This document shows positions 1-8,177 of a stretch of 64,000 nucleotides of DNA, one piece after another; position 1 is the stretch's first letter, and each line of letters starts with the position of its first letter. The notes below the pieces were generated by a model. It was not told the origin of the DNA, ran no database searches, and worked only from the letters and a program-made list of their open reading frames with translations. The DNA lies in the NCBI GenBank assembly GCA_029565415.1, contig JAKQOH010000092.1, forward strand, positions 29,996-93,995, given 5' to 3'. The position numbers and the translations under genes are program-made. The DNA is from Candidatus Rifleibacteriota bacterium (GTDB lineage: Bacteria; Riflebacteria; Ozemobacteria; Ozemobacterales; Ozemobacteraceae).

Positions 1-310
1 GGATGTCGAGATGGTAGGTGTGCGGGGCGAAAAAGTTGTCGGGGGTGAAGTCGTAGATCGGCGTCGGACGCAGGTTGACGCCCTCGTCGTCGTTCGTCAG
101 CTCCAGGCCGGGGAAGAGGCCGCGGATGAGCGTCGACTTCCCCGAGCCCTCGGAGCCGATGATGCCCACCAGCAGATCCGTCGGGAACAGATACCGCTGC
201 CCGAGTTCGGCCCCAAGCATGTAGAGCCGCTGACGGCCACGCGGTGCATAGTAGGTCGAATAGATCAGCGTATCGAACGTGTGGGCATTGAACGTGAACG
301 GGACACTCAT
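1..310 (-). CDS. P-loop ATP-binding protein ("alanine-tRNA synthetase second additional domain" family), 3' end outside window
   Basis: About 103 N-terminal residues are visible, running off the left edge. A Walker A motif, GSEGSGKST, lies near residues 53-61, preceded by YAPRGRQRLYMLG. From memory, this arrangement matches the proteins annotated as alanine-tRNA synthetase second additional domain-containing, which often sit beside methylaspartate genes. The ATG at 310 overlaps the DUF4387 stop by 4 bases (ATGA), so it is the last visible gene of the glutamate mutase operon. No aminoacylation domain is seen. A nucleotide-dependent accessory role in the pathway is inference from position only. 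The family name is recalled, not searched. Confidence 0.6.
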   Translation of the reverse strand, partial: MSVPFTFNAHTFDTLIYSTYYAPRGRQRLYMLGAELGQRYLFPTDLLVGIIGSEGSGKSTLIRGLFPGLELTNDDEGVNLRPTPIYDFTPDNFFAPHTYHLDI

Positions 311-669
311 GCGTCGAACTCGATCCCCAGAAGCGGCGCATGCTGCTGGGCGCCGTAGATGTCCGTCTCGCCCGGATCGCCCGAGGCGATCCAGCGTTTG
401 ATGGTGATCTTGACCGCGTGGGCGGGCTCGAACCAGATGATGCCGAGGATATCCGATGCGGGGATGCGGTACAGCTTCGAAATCAGCGCCGGGTTCACGA
501 CGTTTTTCGTGCGGCACAGCTCATACTCCTCGCGGGAGCGGAAGATGATATCCAGGGTCAGCTCGTAGGGCCCCGAGTTCTTCGACCGGATGACGCGTGC
601 CACATCGGTGATGCGCCGCTTCGCCGGCTGACCGGCAACGGGAACCCGCTTCTTCGTCGTCTTGCTCAT
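307..669 (-). CDS. DUF4387 family protein
   Basis: A 120-residue basic protein matching the DUF4387 pattern (ITDVARVIRSKNSGPYELTLDIIF, shown here in two parts: ITDVARVIRSKNSG then PYELTLDIIF). It has no signal peptide or membrane segment. DUF4387 proteins are regularly encoded next to AtuA-like (DUF1446) proteins. Here the ATG at 669 overlaps the AtuA-like stop by 4 bases, and its own stop overlaps the next start, so the two are probably made in equal amounts as a complex. The biochemical role is unknown. Its place after methylaspartate ammonia-lyase suggests a step or carrier in mesaconate or citramalate metabolism, which is inference. Confidence 0.8.
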   Translation of the reverse strand: MSKTTKKRVPVAGQPAKRRITDVARVIRSKNSGPYELTLDIIFRSREEYELCRTKNVVNPALISKLYRIPASDILGIIWFEPAHAVKITIKRWIASGDPGETDIYGAQQHAPLLGIEFDA

Positions 670-2042
670 TTCCGCACCTCCCCGTTGATATACTCTTCGA
701 TATTGATTGGGAACATGCAGGGATCATCGACTTCCATCAGATGATACAGCGAAAAGGTGTAGGTCGCCCCCATCGGCACATCCGATGGCGAGAAGGGGAA
801 GGCGAGGTTGCCGGCCGTCGCGATGCGCCCCTCGTATCCGTAGTGGAGCAGGGTCGAGCGGGTGACCGAGCAGAGCGTGTCGGCCGCCTCCTGCGTTGCG
901 CACAGGGCCTCGATGATGATGCACAGCTCGTGGGAGACCGCATCCGTCAGCGGCTCCATCACGCCCATCACGCCGTTCTTGCCGTAGACGTGGAAGATCA
1001 GCCGGTCGGATGGCGAGGGGTTTTTCATCATGCTCCGCACCTGGGCCTCGACCTGCGGCAGGATCTCATCGATCTTCGAGATCATGATCGGGTCACGGGT
1101 GCCGGCGATGCTGACGGTGCGATACCCGATCGTGCGGACCCCCTCGAGCTTGAGGAAGTAGCGTTCCGTCTTCTCATACCGGCTTCCCTTCACCTCGACG
1201 CGGCCGCCCGGCAGCTCGGTGAACGAGGTGGCGGTCAGGTTGATCGCGCCTCCCGGGCCGGGCAGGTGGTAGGGATCCGACTTTTCATACAGCGTGTGGG
1301 CGGCGGAGGACATCGGGGTGAAGACCCGTTTGTCGCTCAGCGTCTCGAGGATGAAAGAATCCGCGGTCAGCGTGCCGAGCACGCAGTCGGCGCCCGATCC
1401 CGGCGTCGCGGCAATCGCCCCGCACTCGAGAATCTTGCCCATGTGCATCGCCAGGCCCTTGTCATAGCCCTGGCTGATCGGCACGGCCGCGAAACAGGCA
1501 GGATCGTAGCACCGACCGGCCAGCACGACCTGGGCGCCCATGCCCAGCGCCTTGATGATCGGCTCGCAGCCCATCTGGGCGACGATGTGCACCGACTCCT
1601 CGACATCCTTCGCCGTCGCCTCGGGAACGAACGAGAGCGGCTGGATGCGGCCGTTCGCGAGCGCCTCCAGCACCGTCTTCTTTGCGATGTCCGCCGGGAT
1701 GACGGCCATCCGGAACGTCAGGCCGTTCTCCTTCGCGATCTCGCGGATGATCTCGTGACACCAGTCGAGATGCGGCTTCGCCCCCGATCCGCCCGCAGAG
1801 CCGATCACGACAGGGATTCCCGCGGCGACGCCAGCGGTGATCATGTAGGTGAGGTCGCGCTTCACGAACGCGCGGTTGGTGAAGGACTTGCCGGCGCCGA
1901 GGTAATACGGACCCGGATCCGTGGAACCGGCGTCGACGCCGATCAGATGGGGCTTGCGCTCCATCCCGCGCTTGAACGAAGCCTCGGGAAACCCGTAGCC
2001 CAGGATCGCCGTCGGCGACAACACCCTGAATTCCTTGCTCAT
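666..2042 (-). CDS. AtuA-like (DUF1446) acyclic terpene utilization family protein
   Basis: A 458-residue cytosolic protein. It opens with LSPTAILGYGFPEASF and has the glycine-rich segments VDAGSTDPGPYYLG (near residues 36-49) and IGSAGGSGAKPHLDW (near 80-95) that are typical of DUF1446/AtuA. AtuA is named from acyclic terpene (citronellol/geraniol) degradation in Pseudomonas, but homologues occur widely beside methylaspartate ammonia-lyase and DUF4387, as here. Terpene catabolism genes are absent from this window, so a role in the glutamate/methylaspartate route is more likely (inference). The start at 2042 is preceded by a purine-rich GAAGAAGAG stretch. A 286-bp repeat-bearing gap separates it from mal. 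Confidence 0.8.
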   Translation of the reverse strand: MSKEFRVLSPTAILGYGFPEASFKRGMERKPHLIGVDAGSTDPGPYYLGAGKSFTNRAFVKRDLTYMITAGVAAGIPVVIGSAGGSGAKPHLDWCHEIIREIAKENGLTFRMAVIPADIAKKTVLEALANGRIQPLSFVPEATAKDVEESVHIVAQMGCEPIIKALGMGAQVVLAGRCYDPACFAAVPISQGYDKGLAMHMGKILECGAIAATPGSGADCVLGTLTADSFILETLSDKRVFTPMSSAAHTLYEKSDPYHLPGPGGAINLTATSFTELPGGRVEVKGSRYEKTERYFLKLEGVRTIGYRTVSIAGTRDPIMISKIDEILPQVEAQVRSMMKNPSPSDRLIFHVYGKNGVMGVMEPLTDAVSHELCIIIEALCATQEAADTLCSVTRSTLLHYGYEGRIATAGNLAFPFSPSDVPMGATYTFSLYHLMEVDDPCMFPINIEEYINGEVRK

Positions 2043-2094
2043 CTCTTCTTCATTCCCTTCCTGTTCCGAACGCCAGAAAAACCGGCGTCTGTTT

Positions 2095-2311
2095 CACCAC
2101 GAAGGCACAAAGAAACGACAGGAACACGAACCACGGAGACACAGAGGCACAGAGTAGAGATTCCCGGTGCCAAAGGGAACCAGCAACGCCTGTTGTTCTT
2201 CATTATGTCTTCCATCGTTTTTCGTGCCTTCGTGTCTTTGTGGTGAGGCAGTCTCTGTGTCTCTGTGACTCTGTGGTGCGTTCCCTTTTGTGTCTTCGTG
2301 CCTTTGTGGTG
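2095..2311. repeat. Composite inverted repeat of CACCACGAAGGCACAAAGA-type units
   Basis: This gap between mal and the AtuA-like gene holds facing copies of short related units. CACCACGAAGGCACAAAGA (2095-2113) is an imperfect inverse (17/19) of 2293-2311. CCACGGAGACACAGAG... (2131-2154) faces TCTCTGTGTCTCTGTG... (2252-2278), and another facing unit lies at 2225-2245. The same unit type recurs at 58724-58786. Such repeats are scattered in many environmental bacterial genomes. The transcript could fold into a long hairpin and attenuate the operon, which is inference. Confidence 0.75.
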
Positions 2312-2328
2312 AGTCTCTGCCCTGAATT

Positions 2329-3570
2329 CTACCTGCGGCTGCGGAGGATCGCGAGGGTGCGCTCCATTTCATTGTTGACGATATTGAATCCCTCGTCGAA
2401 ACCCATGCCGGGTTTGGCCAGCATCCTATCCGCACGGGCGGCAACGGCCAGGTGGACGCAACACCGTGCCGAGACGTCCGTCTCGTTGCAGGTGCCGCCC
2501 TGATAGGCCTCGACGCCCTTCTTCTTGCAATACAGCACGCTCTCGACGATATCCTGAACCCCGCCCAGGTCGGGGGTCTTGATCTGGAGCATGTGACCGG
2601 CCCCGGCATCGGCGAAGTCGCGCACGTCCTCGAAGGTGTTGCACCATTCGTCGGCCACGACGCGCACCTTCGAGCCCTTCGCCTTCAGCTTCGTGCAGAT
2701 CGCGGCGAGAGCCTCGATCTGGCGCTCGCGGTGCTCGACGTCGACGGGGCCCTCGATGTAGAGGGGCAGGCCGCCGGCATCCGGCTCGAGCGTGGCGAGG
2801 TAGTCCGTGACCTTCGTCAGGTCGCCGCCGAACGCCTGGCCGATTGTTCCATATACATCGATATGCAATGCCGGGGCGTATGTCGGGTCGACCCGGAGTG
2901 CGTGAATGCGTTTCACGAGCCATCGGATGTATTCGCGCAGCTTCGAGCCGTCGCGGCCGAGCTTTTCGTCGATGTTGTTGATCAGGCCGTGGGGCAGGGC
3001 CTCGACGCGCTTGAGGATCATCTTGTCGGCATTTTCATACCGGTTGTCGCCGGTCTGGGCAAACACCGGCACGCGCTCGGCGATGACGGGCAGGCCATAC
3101 TCGTCGCAGACGACTTCGGCCATCAGCCGGTGGGTCGCCTTCGCGCGCGCATCGAGCAGCGCCTGGGAAAGCCCGTATCGGAGGGCGGTGTGGAGCCTCT
3201 TCCCCTCGAACTCGAGGGTCATGAACCGGCCGACCAGGTCCCGGAACTTCCCGACCTCGAGGCCCTCGAGCAGCGGCCGCACGTTCTTCTCCAGAAACGG
3301 CAGGTAGGTTTCGGCAAGAAACAGCGGGTCGCGGCCGCCCGCGCCGGAATACTGGACCGCGCAGCAGTCGCCGACGGCGATCTGGCCGTCCTCGAGCTCG
3401 AGAAGAACCGAGACGGCCTCGCCTGCGACGCGGATGCTGCGGAAGCCCGGCGTCACCGGCTCGCCCTTGTATACGAAGCCGTCATGCGGCACGCCCTTCT
3501 TGATTGCCCGCTGGTCATCGAAGAAAAACGCCGAAACACCCTTGGCGAACATCGCCCGCTTGATTTTCAT
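2329..3570 (-). CDS. mal: Methylaspartate ammonia-lyase
   Basis: Deaminates (2S,3S)-3-methylaspartate to mesaconate (EC 4.3.1.2), the second step of glutamate fermentation by the methylaspartate pathway. The 413-residue protein has the enolase-superfamily fold and the family's usual length. The key residues sit at the positions known from the Clostridium tetanomorphum enzyme: His194 (HGLINNI), metal ligands Asp238 (HIDVYG), Glu273 (YIEGP) and Asp307 (VADEW), and general base Lys331 (QIKTPD). It follows glmE in the operon after a 144-bp gap containing palindromes. It is predicted to be Mg2+-dependent and cytosolic. Identification is secure. Confidence 0.97.
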   Translation of the reverse strand: MKIKRAMFAKGVSAFFFDDQRAIKKGVPHDGFVYKGEPVTPGFRSIRVAGEAVSVLLELEDGQIAVGDCCAVQYSGAGGRDPLFLAETYLPFLEKNVRPLLEGLEVGKFRDLVGRFMTLEFEGKRLHTALRYGLSQALLDARAKATHRLMAEVVCDEYGLPVIAERVPVFAQTGDNRYENADKMILKRVEALPHGLINNIDEKLGRDGSKLREYIRWLVKRIHALRVDPTYAPALHIDVYGTIGQAFGGDLTKVTDYLATLEPDAGGLPLYIEGPVDVEHRERQIEALAAICTKLKAKGSKVRVVADEWCNTFEDVRDFADAGAGHMLQIKTPDLGGVQDIVESVLYCKKKGVEAYQGGTCNETDVSARCCVHLAVAARADRMLAKPGMGFDEGFNIVNNEMERTLAILRSRR

Positions 3571-3607
3571 CGTTGTTGTGGTCTCCTGTCTGGAAGCATC
3601 ACCGGCA

Positions 3608-3678
3608 GATGGCCCGGGCCATCAGGAACCCATCCGCAGATGGCGCAGATGACGCTGATTTGATTTGAAATATTTCAA
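3608..3678. repeat. Palindromes and a GCAGATGGCGCAGATGACGC-type repeat between glmE and mal
   Basis: Three elements fill most of this 144-bp gap. GATGGCCCGGGCCATC (3608-3623) is a perfect palindrome. ATCCGCAGATGGCGCAGAT... (3632-3660) is a short tandem-like repeat of a kind widely dispersed in bacterial genomes. TTGAAATATTTCAA (3665-3678) is a perfect 14-bp AT palindrome followed by an AT-rich run to about 3690. Any of these could be a processing or attenuation site within the operon. No function is shown. Confidence 0.6.
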
Positions 3679-3714
3679 TATATATTCATAGATCGGATGT
3701 GGCCGGATGCACCG

Positions 3715-5154
3715 TCACCGCGGCCGGCCGACGAGCCGGCCCTTGCTGACAGCGTAGATGTCGTCGGTGACCATCTGGAAGCAGGGCGCCCGCTTTTCTG
3801 CCGTCGCCCGCTGCTGGAGGCGTTCCTGGTGGAATGCCCAGACGTCATCGGCCATCGGCACGTTCCCGCGCTGGAAGAGACGGATGCAGCCCTCGTTGTC
3901 GCGGATCGGGAGGATCTTGCCATGGTTGCAGACAGCGGGGGCGAACGGCACGTCCAGCACGCCTGCGGCGAACGCTGCTACGGTGCCGGCCTCGATGTCG
4001 CCGTTGCCGAGCTTTTCGATCGCCTCCATCACGGTGTGCACCTCCCGCTTGATGATCTCGATCTCCTCCTGCAGGCGCGGGCTCATGACGGCGCGCTGGT
4101 CGGCGAGCATGTTCACGACCTGGCGAGTCGCCTTCAGGCCGGCCGCGTTCGCCTCCTTGGTCGGAATCCCCCGCGCCTCGTGCGGCGTCTTGACGATCAC
4201 TTTCGTCGCGCCCGACAGGGCCGCGACGGTCGAACCCCAGCAGATGACCGAAAAGGCCTTCGACTCGTCCTCCGGGAAGCCACCCATCCACTGGTGGAAA
4301 ACGGTCGTCAGGTCGTAGCCGTCGAAGCCGGCCTTCCGGAAATACTCGTCGGCGAGCTCCCGCAACGAGATCATCGCCGCGACATCCTGGATGAAGTTGC
4401 CGCCCTGACCGTATCCGAGGGTCAGCGACCGCACGCCCTGGCCGAGCGCCAGCAGACCCTCGATGATCGCGACGGTGTGGCTGACGAACGGCGGAACCAG
4501 TGTTCCCGTCAGGGGGCCGAACGGCTCGCGATTGATGCTGATCCCGTTTTCCTCATACCAGCCGACCAGCCGGTCGACGTATTTCCAGTCGGCGATGCTC
4601 TTCTGGAGCGGAACCTTTTTTGCATAGGGAATATTATAGGAAATCCCGCCGCCTTCGAAGCTGGTGAAGCCGGCGGCCAGGGTGATCTCGGCGAGCAGAC
4701 GCGCATCGGGGGTTCCGTGACGCACCTGGACGGGGGATCTGAGCGCCTCGACGACCTGGCGGCAGCCGGCGACGCCGTGGTTCACGGCGGGGAACCCGTT
4801 CAGCAGCGACGTGCCGGCCTGGAGGGACTTCTCGATCCCGTTGGCGGCTTCCTGATACCGGTTCTGGCGGGTGTAGGCATCGATCGTGGTCGGCAGCAGG
4901 TCGGCCTCACCCTCGGTCTCGAGATACTGGAGCAGCTTGATGTGCTCGTTGACGAGCGCCACGCCGGCGCGCGGCTGGAGCAGGGTGCGCCCCTCCCCGC
5001 CGGCCTTTTTCATTGCGAGCGCGAAGTTACGGGCGGGCGGAAGGGCCTTCTGGTAGGCCAGTGCCTCGTCGAGACTCAGCCCTTTGCCCGTGGGCCAGGT
5101 GTCGAGGATGGTGTCGCGGATGGAAAGAAACTCGTTCCAGGGGATGCTGTTCAT
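3715..5154 (-). CDS. glmE: Methylaspartate mutase (glutamate mutase) epsilon subunit
   Basis: The catalytic TIM-barrel subunit of coenzyme-B12-dependent glutamate mutase (EC 5.4.99.1), which interconverts L-glutamate and (2S,3S)-3-methylaspartate. At 479 residues it is close to the 480-485 usual for the family. Conserved stretches include LLQPRAGVALVNEH, GTPDARLLAEI, FEGGGISYNIPY and LGYGQGGNFIQD. It works as a complex with the B12-binding sigma subunit GlmS, encoded two genes upstream; MutL lies between them and ends 6 bases before this start. The gene order S-L-E is the classic one. Confidence 0.97.
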   Translation of the reverse strand: MNSIPWNEFLSIRDTILDTWPTGKGLSLDEALAYQKALPPARNFALAMKKAGGEGRTLLQPRAGVALVNEHIKLLQYLETEGEADLLPTTIDAYTRQNRYQEAANGIEKSLQAGTSLLNGFPAVNHGVAGCRQVVEALRSPVQVRHGTPDARLLAEITLAAGFTSFEGGGISYNIPYAKKVPLQKSIADWKYVDRLVGWYEENGISINREPFGPLTGTLVPPFVSHTVAIIEGLLALGQGVRSLTLGYGQGGNFIQDVAAMISLRELADEYFRKAGFDGYDLTTVFHQWMGGFPEDESKAFSVICWGSTVAALSGATKVIVKTPHEARGIPTKEANAAGLKATRQVVNMLADQRAVMSPRLQEEIEIIKREVHTVMEAIEKLGNGDIEAGTVAAFAAGVLDVPFAPAVCNHGKILPIRDNEGCIRLFQRGNVPMADDVWAFHQERLQQRATAEKRAPCFQMVTDDIYAVSKGRLVGRPR

Positions 5155-5160
5155 GCGGGC

Positions 5161-6621
5161 TCAGGCTCCTTCGGAAGTCTGTTGATGGTTCGAACGTGGC
5201 GCCAGTTCCGTCAGACCGGCGCGGGCGAGGTGCGAGGCAAGTGCAGGATACGGCGAGGCGAGGTTGCCGAGCAAGGGGAGAAGTCCTTCGGAATCCCTCA
5301 GCAGGCGGGGGCTGCTCGGCAGCAGCGCGAGCCGCCCGTCGGTTGACGGAGCCGCGGCGGCTTCGAGGGCGTCCCGGTAGAGGGTGGTGTCCGGCGTGGC
5401 GGCCAGGTAGCCGCCCGAGCCGATGATGGTGCGGATTCGCCGCAGGTCCTTACCGCGCTGGAGAAACACCTTGCCGCCGGGAGTCCAGCTTTCTTCGATG
5501 GTGCCGGCATGCCGGCCGACGGAAAGGGCCACGCAGGCCGTCGCGAGCAGCCTGTCGAGGAGCTCTTCCCGGGAATCGGCCGGCAGCCGGCCAGGCTGTT
5601 CCGTCAGGAGGGCGGTGTGTCGCTCGAGTTCGCCGGCCGCGACTCCGGCGGTATCGCGCAGCCTCTCGAGCAGCGTTCCGCCCGATGCGAGAACCGAGCG
5701 TGAGCTGACGCGCATGCCCAGATCCCCCTCGACGGTCCGCTTCACGGCCGGCTCGGGGATGCCGCGCAGGATGACACCGTCACCTGCGGCAACGGCCGGA
5801 CTGTTGGAGTAGACATCCGTCGTGGCGCCCCCCATATCGATCAGAAGCGTGTCCTCCCATTCAGGAGAGGTCGCGGCGAGCCGCTCGACCAGCTCCAGCA
5901 CGGCGCGGGGTGTCGGCTTCGGCTCGCCACCGAACACCTCGACCACCCGGCTCAGGCCCTTGCCCTCGATCAGGCGGCGCAGAAAGAGGTTCCGGATTTC
6001 CCGGCGGGCCGGCTCGATGTTCAACTGGCCGAACTCGGGCATGACGTTCTCGGTGACGATCAGACGGCCATCGGGGAACAGGGCCGGCAGTTCCGGTGCC
6101 ACGGCCCGGTTGCCGGCGAACACGACGGTCGCCGGCAGCGAAGCCTCGGCCAGGCGCCGGGCGTTCTTCCTGGCGTAGACAGCGTTTCCGCCATCGGTGC
6201 CGCCCGCGAGGAGGATGATGTCGGGGTTGTCCCGGCGGATGGTTTCGATGTCGTCGGGGGTGAGCTCGAAGGCATACGCTCCGGAAATCTTTCCGCCCGC
6301 CGAGCAGACCACCTGCCTGGCGACACTCAGGGTCAGCTCGGGGACGAGGCCGACGGCGGTGACCTTCAGTCCGCCCTTGGCAGAGCAGGACAGGTGGGCC
6401 GGCAGATCGAGCCGCACGCCGTCCAAATCAGCATTTCCTGCCGGGATGCGATCGGGAAACAGCGCGTGAAGAACCGTCGCGACCCCGCGGGGGAGGTGGT
6501 CCACCGTCGTGGGTGTCGCGAAACGCGCGATGATGCGGTGCGCGGCGGCGTCGACGAGGGCTCCTTTCGTGTAGGTGGAGCCGATGTCGAGCGTCAGGAT
6601 TCCCGAGTTCGCGTGAGGCAT
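5161..6621 (-). CDS. mutL: MutL/GlmL glutamate mutase-associated ASKHA ATPase
   Basis: A 486-residue protein of the MutL (glutamate mutase L) family, unrelated to the DNA-repair MutL. It is thought to reactivate glutamate mutase by ATP-driven exchange of damaged cobalamin. Actin-like ATPase motifs are visible: phosphate-1 DIGSTYTKGALVD near residues 11-23 and phosphate-2 LLIDMGGATTDVYS near the middle, plus LLAGGTDGGNAVY. It lies between glmS (27-bp gap) and glmE (6-bp gap), as in clostridial clusters. The reactivase function is family-level inference. Confidence 0.93.
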   Translation of the reverse strand: MPHANSGILTLDIGSTYTKGALVDAAAHRIIARFATPTTVDHLPRGVATVLHALFPDRIPAGNADLDGVRLDLPAHLSCSAKGGLKVTAVGLVPELTLSVARQVVCSAGGKISGAYAFELTPDDIETIRRDNPDIILLAGGTDGGNAVYARKNARRLAEASLPATVVFAGNRAVAPELPALFPDGRLIVTENVMPEFGQLNIEPARREIRNLFLRRLIEGKGLSRVVEVFGGEPKPTPRAVLELVERLAATSPEWEDTLLIDMGGATTDVYSNSPAVAAGDGVILRGIPEPAVKRTVEGDLGMRVSSRSVLASGGTLLERLRDTAGVAAGELERHTALLTEQPGRLPADSREELLDRLLATACVALSVGRHAGTIEESWTPGGKVFLQRGKDLRRIRTIIGSGGYLAATPDTTLYRDALEAAAAPSTDGRLALLPSSPRLLRDSEGLLPLLGNLASPYPALASHLARAGLTELAPRSNHQQTSEGA

Positions 6622-6648
6622 GGGGTGGTGCGGAAGCCGGCCGTCGGC

Positions 6649-7065
6649 TCAGCCGGCGGCTTCGACATCTTCGCGGATGAGCTTCGTGGCCTGGTCGAGA
6701 TCGACATCGGGCGGGAAGACGCGGTCGTAGCCCATGGCGATGAACTTCTTCTCGACGGTGTCGAACGGGACCTTGCCGACGACGAGGTTGCCCCCGACGT
6801 ATAACTTGATGTGGTCCAGTCCTTTTTCGATACATTTTTCACGTAAGCCGGCGCAGTCGATCTCGCCGTGGCCATACAGAGAGCTGACCAGGATCGCCTT
6901 CGCATCCGTCTCGATGGCGGCGCTGATGAACTCTTCCTGGCTGACCATGACGCCGAGATTGGTGACCTTGAAGCCGGCCTGTGTGAAGAACGCGTCGAGG
7001 ATCTTGTTGCCGACGGAGTGGCAGTCGAAGCCGATGACGCCGAGAACGACCGGAATGGGCTGCAT
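6649..7065 (-). CDS. glmS: Methylaspartate mutase sigma (cobalamin-binding) subunit
   Basis: A 138-residue B12-binding Rossmann protein. The cobalamin signature DxHxxG is DCHSVG at residues 14-19, with His16 as lower axial cobalt ligand. The other two parts, SSL (61-63) and GGN (91-93), are also present. It forms the active heterotetramer with GlmE (glutamate mutase, EC 5.4.99.1). It is the first enzyme gene of the operon, 16 bp downstream of the GntR regulator. It is named glmS in the glutamate-mutase sense and is not glucosamine-6-phosphate synthase. An alternative of methylmalonyl-CoA mutase small domain is excluded by length and context. Confidence 0.97.
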   Translation of the reverse strand: MQPIPVVLGVIGFDCHSVGNKILDAFFTQAGFKVTNLGVMVSQEEFISAAIETDAKAILVSSLYGHGEIDCAGLREKCIEKGLDHIKLYVGGNLVVGKVPFDTVEKKFIAMGYDRVFPPDVDLDQATKLIREDVEAAG

Positions 7066-7081
7066 GAGGAACCTCCTTGCG

Positions 7082-8077
7082 TTAGGCGGGGGGGCGTTGG
7101 AGCATTGCTGCGACGCGTTCCTCGATGTGGAGGATCGAGCCGCGTTCGATCTGATACTCGAATCTGATGAGGGCTCCGCCGCGGCTCCGGAACTCGCTCA
7201 GGGCTTCCGAGGCGCGACGGCTGAGGGAGAAGGCATGGCCCGGCGGAATGATGATGGCCTCAGCCTTCTGGAGAAGCTTCGGGAGGGCGCCGGGCTGGAT
7301 GTCGATGCCGGCGGTGACCCGTTCCGGGGCGATGCCCAGGCGTTTGAGATGGATGCGGATGATTTCATGGAACCGCTCACTGCGGCACAGCACGGCGATA
7401 CGGCCGGCGCCGGCGAGCCCGGCGAGAGCCAGGACCGTTTCGGGGCTGGGGGCGACGGCGACCGGAAGAAGGCGGTCGGCGATGCCGGGCGCGAGGTCGA
7501 GCATCTCCGCCTGGTGTGTCGGGGTCGTGATGATCAGCGCGAACGGGGCGAGCCGGCCGGCGGCATCGATTTCCTGGCGCAGTTCGTCGAGGAGGATGGT
7601 GTGAAGCTTCAGATGGGCGAACCGGCCGAGCTGCTGTTCGAAGATGGCGAGCGCCTCGGGGTTGCAGTCGACGGCCGCGATGGGGAAGGCTGCCCGCCGC
7701 TTCGTCCGGCGGTCGAGCTCGGCGGTGAGGAGCCGCTCGATCTCCTCCGGCGGATAGCGCAGGGACTCGAGCTCGTCGACGAGGTTCTGGACCAGTTGCT
7801 GGGCCTTGCTCTGCCGGGGCGGTGCCGGATCGACCTGGGCGGCCACGAACGTGCCGCTGCCCTGGGTGATCGTCAGGGCGCGTTCCCGGGAAAGCTCCTC
7901 GTAGGCTTTCTTCACGGTCCCGCGGGCGAGGCCGAGATGCCGGGCGAGTTCGCGCTCGGGCGGTAACCTGTCGCCCGCCAGCAGTTTCCTTTCCCTGATG
8001 AGCTGCCTGATCTTGTCGATCAACTGGCGGTATGCCGGCAGACCCCGGCCCTTCTCTATCGCGAACTCGCCGAACAC
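7082..8077 (-). CDS. GntR-family transcriptional regulator of the methylaspartate operon
   Basis: A 331-residue protein with an N-terminal GntR winged helix (about residues 10-78: [17 protein letters not shown], then [23 protein letters not shown]). The roughly 250-residue C-terminal half ([19 protein letters not shown]..., then repeated alpha/beta segments) looks like a Rossmann-type ligand domain. It resembles neither the UTRA domain of HutC/NagR nor an aminotransferase. As first gene of the operon, directly behind a strong promoter overlapped by an inverted repeat, it probably represses itself and the whole pathway. The effector may be glutamate or a pathway intermediate (inference). Confidence 0.88.
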   Translation of the reverse strand: MFGEFAIEKGRGLPAYRQLIDKIRQLIRERKLLAGDRLPPERELARHLGLARGTVKKAYEELSRERALTITQGSGTFVAAQVDPAPPRQSKAQQLVQNLVDELESLRYPPEEIERLLTAELDRRTKRRAAFPIAAVDCNPEALAIFEQQLGRFAHLKLHTILLDELRQEIDAAGRLAPFALIITTPTHQAEMLDLAPGIADRLLPVAVAPSPETVLALAGLAGAGRIAVLCRSERFHEIIRIHLKRLGIAPERVTAGIDIQPGALPKLLQKAEAIIIPPGHAFSLSRRASEALSEFRSRGGALIRFEYQIERGSILHIEERVAAMLQRPPA

Positions 8078-8089
8078 CTGGGACCTCGA

Positions 8090-8103
8090 TTGGTATAGAC
8101 CAA
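8090..8103. promoter_or_regulatory. GntR operator TTGGT-ATAG-ACCAA
   Basis: A perfect inverted repeat with 5-bp arms, inside ATTGGTATAGACCAAATT (8089-8106), lies 13 bp upstream of the regulator start and just downstream of the -10. It closely resembles the TGGTATAGACCA-type sites bound by the NagR/DasR branch of GntR regulators. The position fits repression by blocking promoter clearance. The site is seen; the binding protein is inferred. Confidence 0.75.
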
Positions 8104-8113
8104 ATTACCGTGG

Positions 8114-8142
8114 AGTATACCTTTTCTATCGGCGTGCGTCAA
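8114..8142 (-). promoter_or_regulatory. Sigma-70 promoter of the GntR-glmS-mutL-glmE-mal operon
   Basis: Read on the minus strand, TTGACG (8142-8137) and TATACT (8119-8114) are separated by exactly 17 bp. The start of transcription would fall at about 8107, immediately before the inverted-repeat operator at 8090-8103. This is the best promoter seen in the window by consensus match. Confidence 0.8.
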
Positions 8143-8177
8143 CGTCACCCCGAGAAGAATTTTCGGGAACGGCCGCA

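Noticed and set aside
6649..7065. Glucosamine-6-phosphate synthase, because of the symbol glmS
   Set aside because: The protein is 138 aa with the DxHxxG cobalamin motif, so it is the glutamate mutase subunit.
8078..8177. Cobalamin riboswitch before the B12-dependent glutamate mutase operon
   Set aside because: The leader between promoter and first gene is about 30 bases, far too short.
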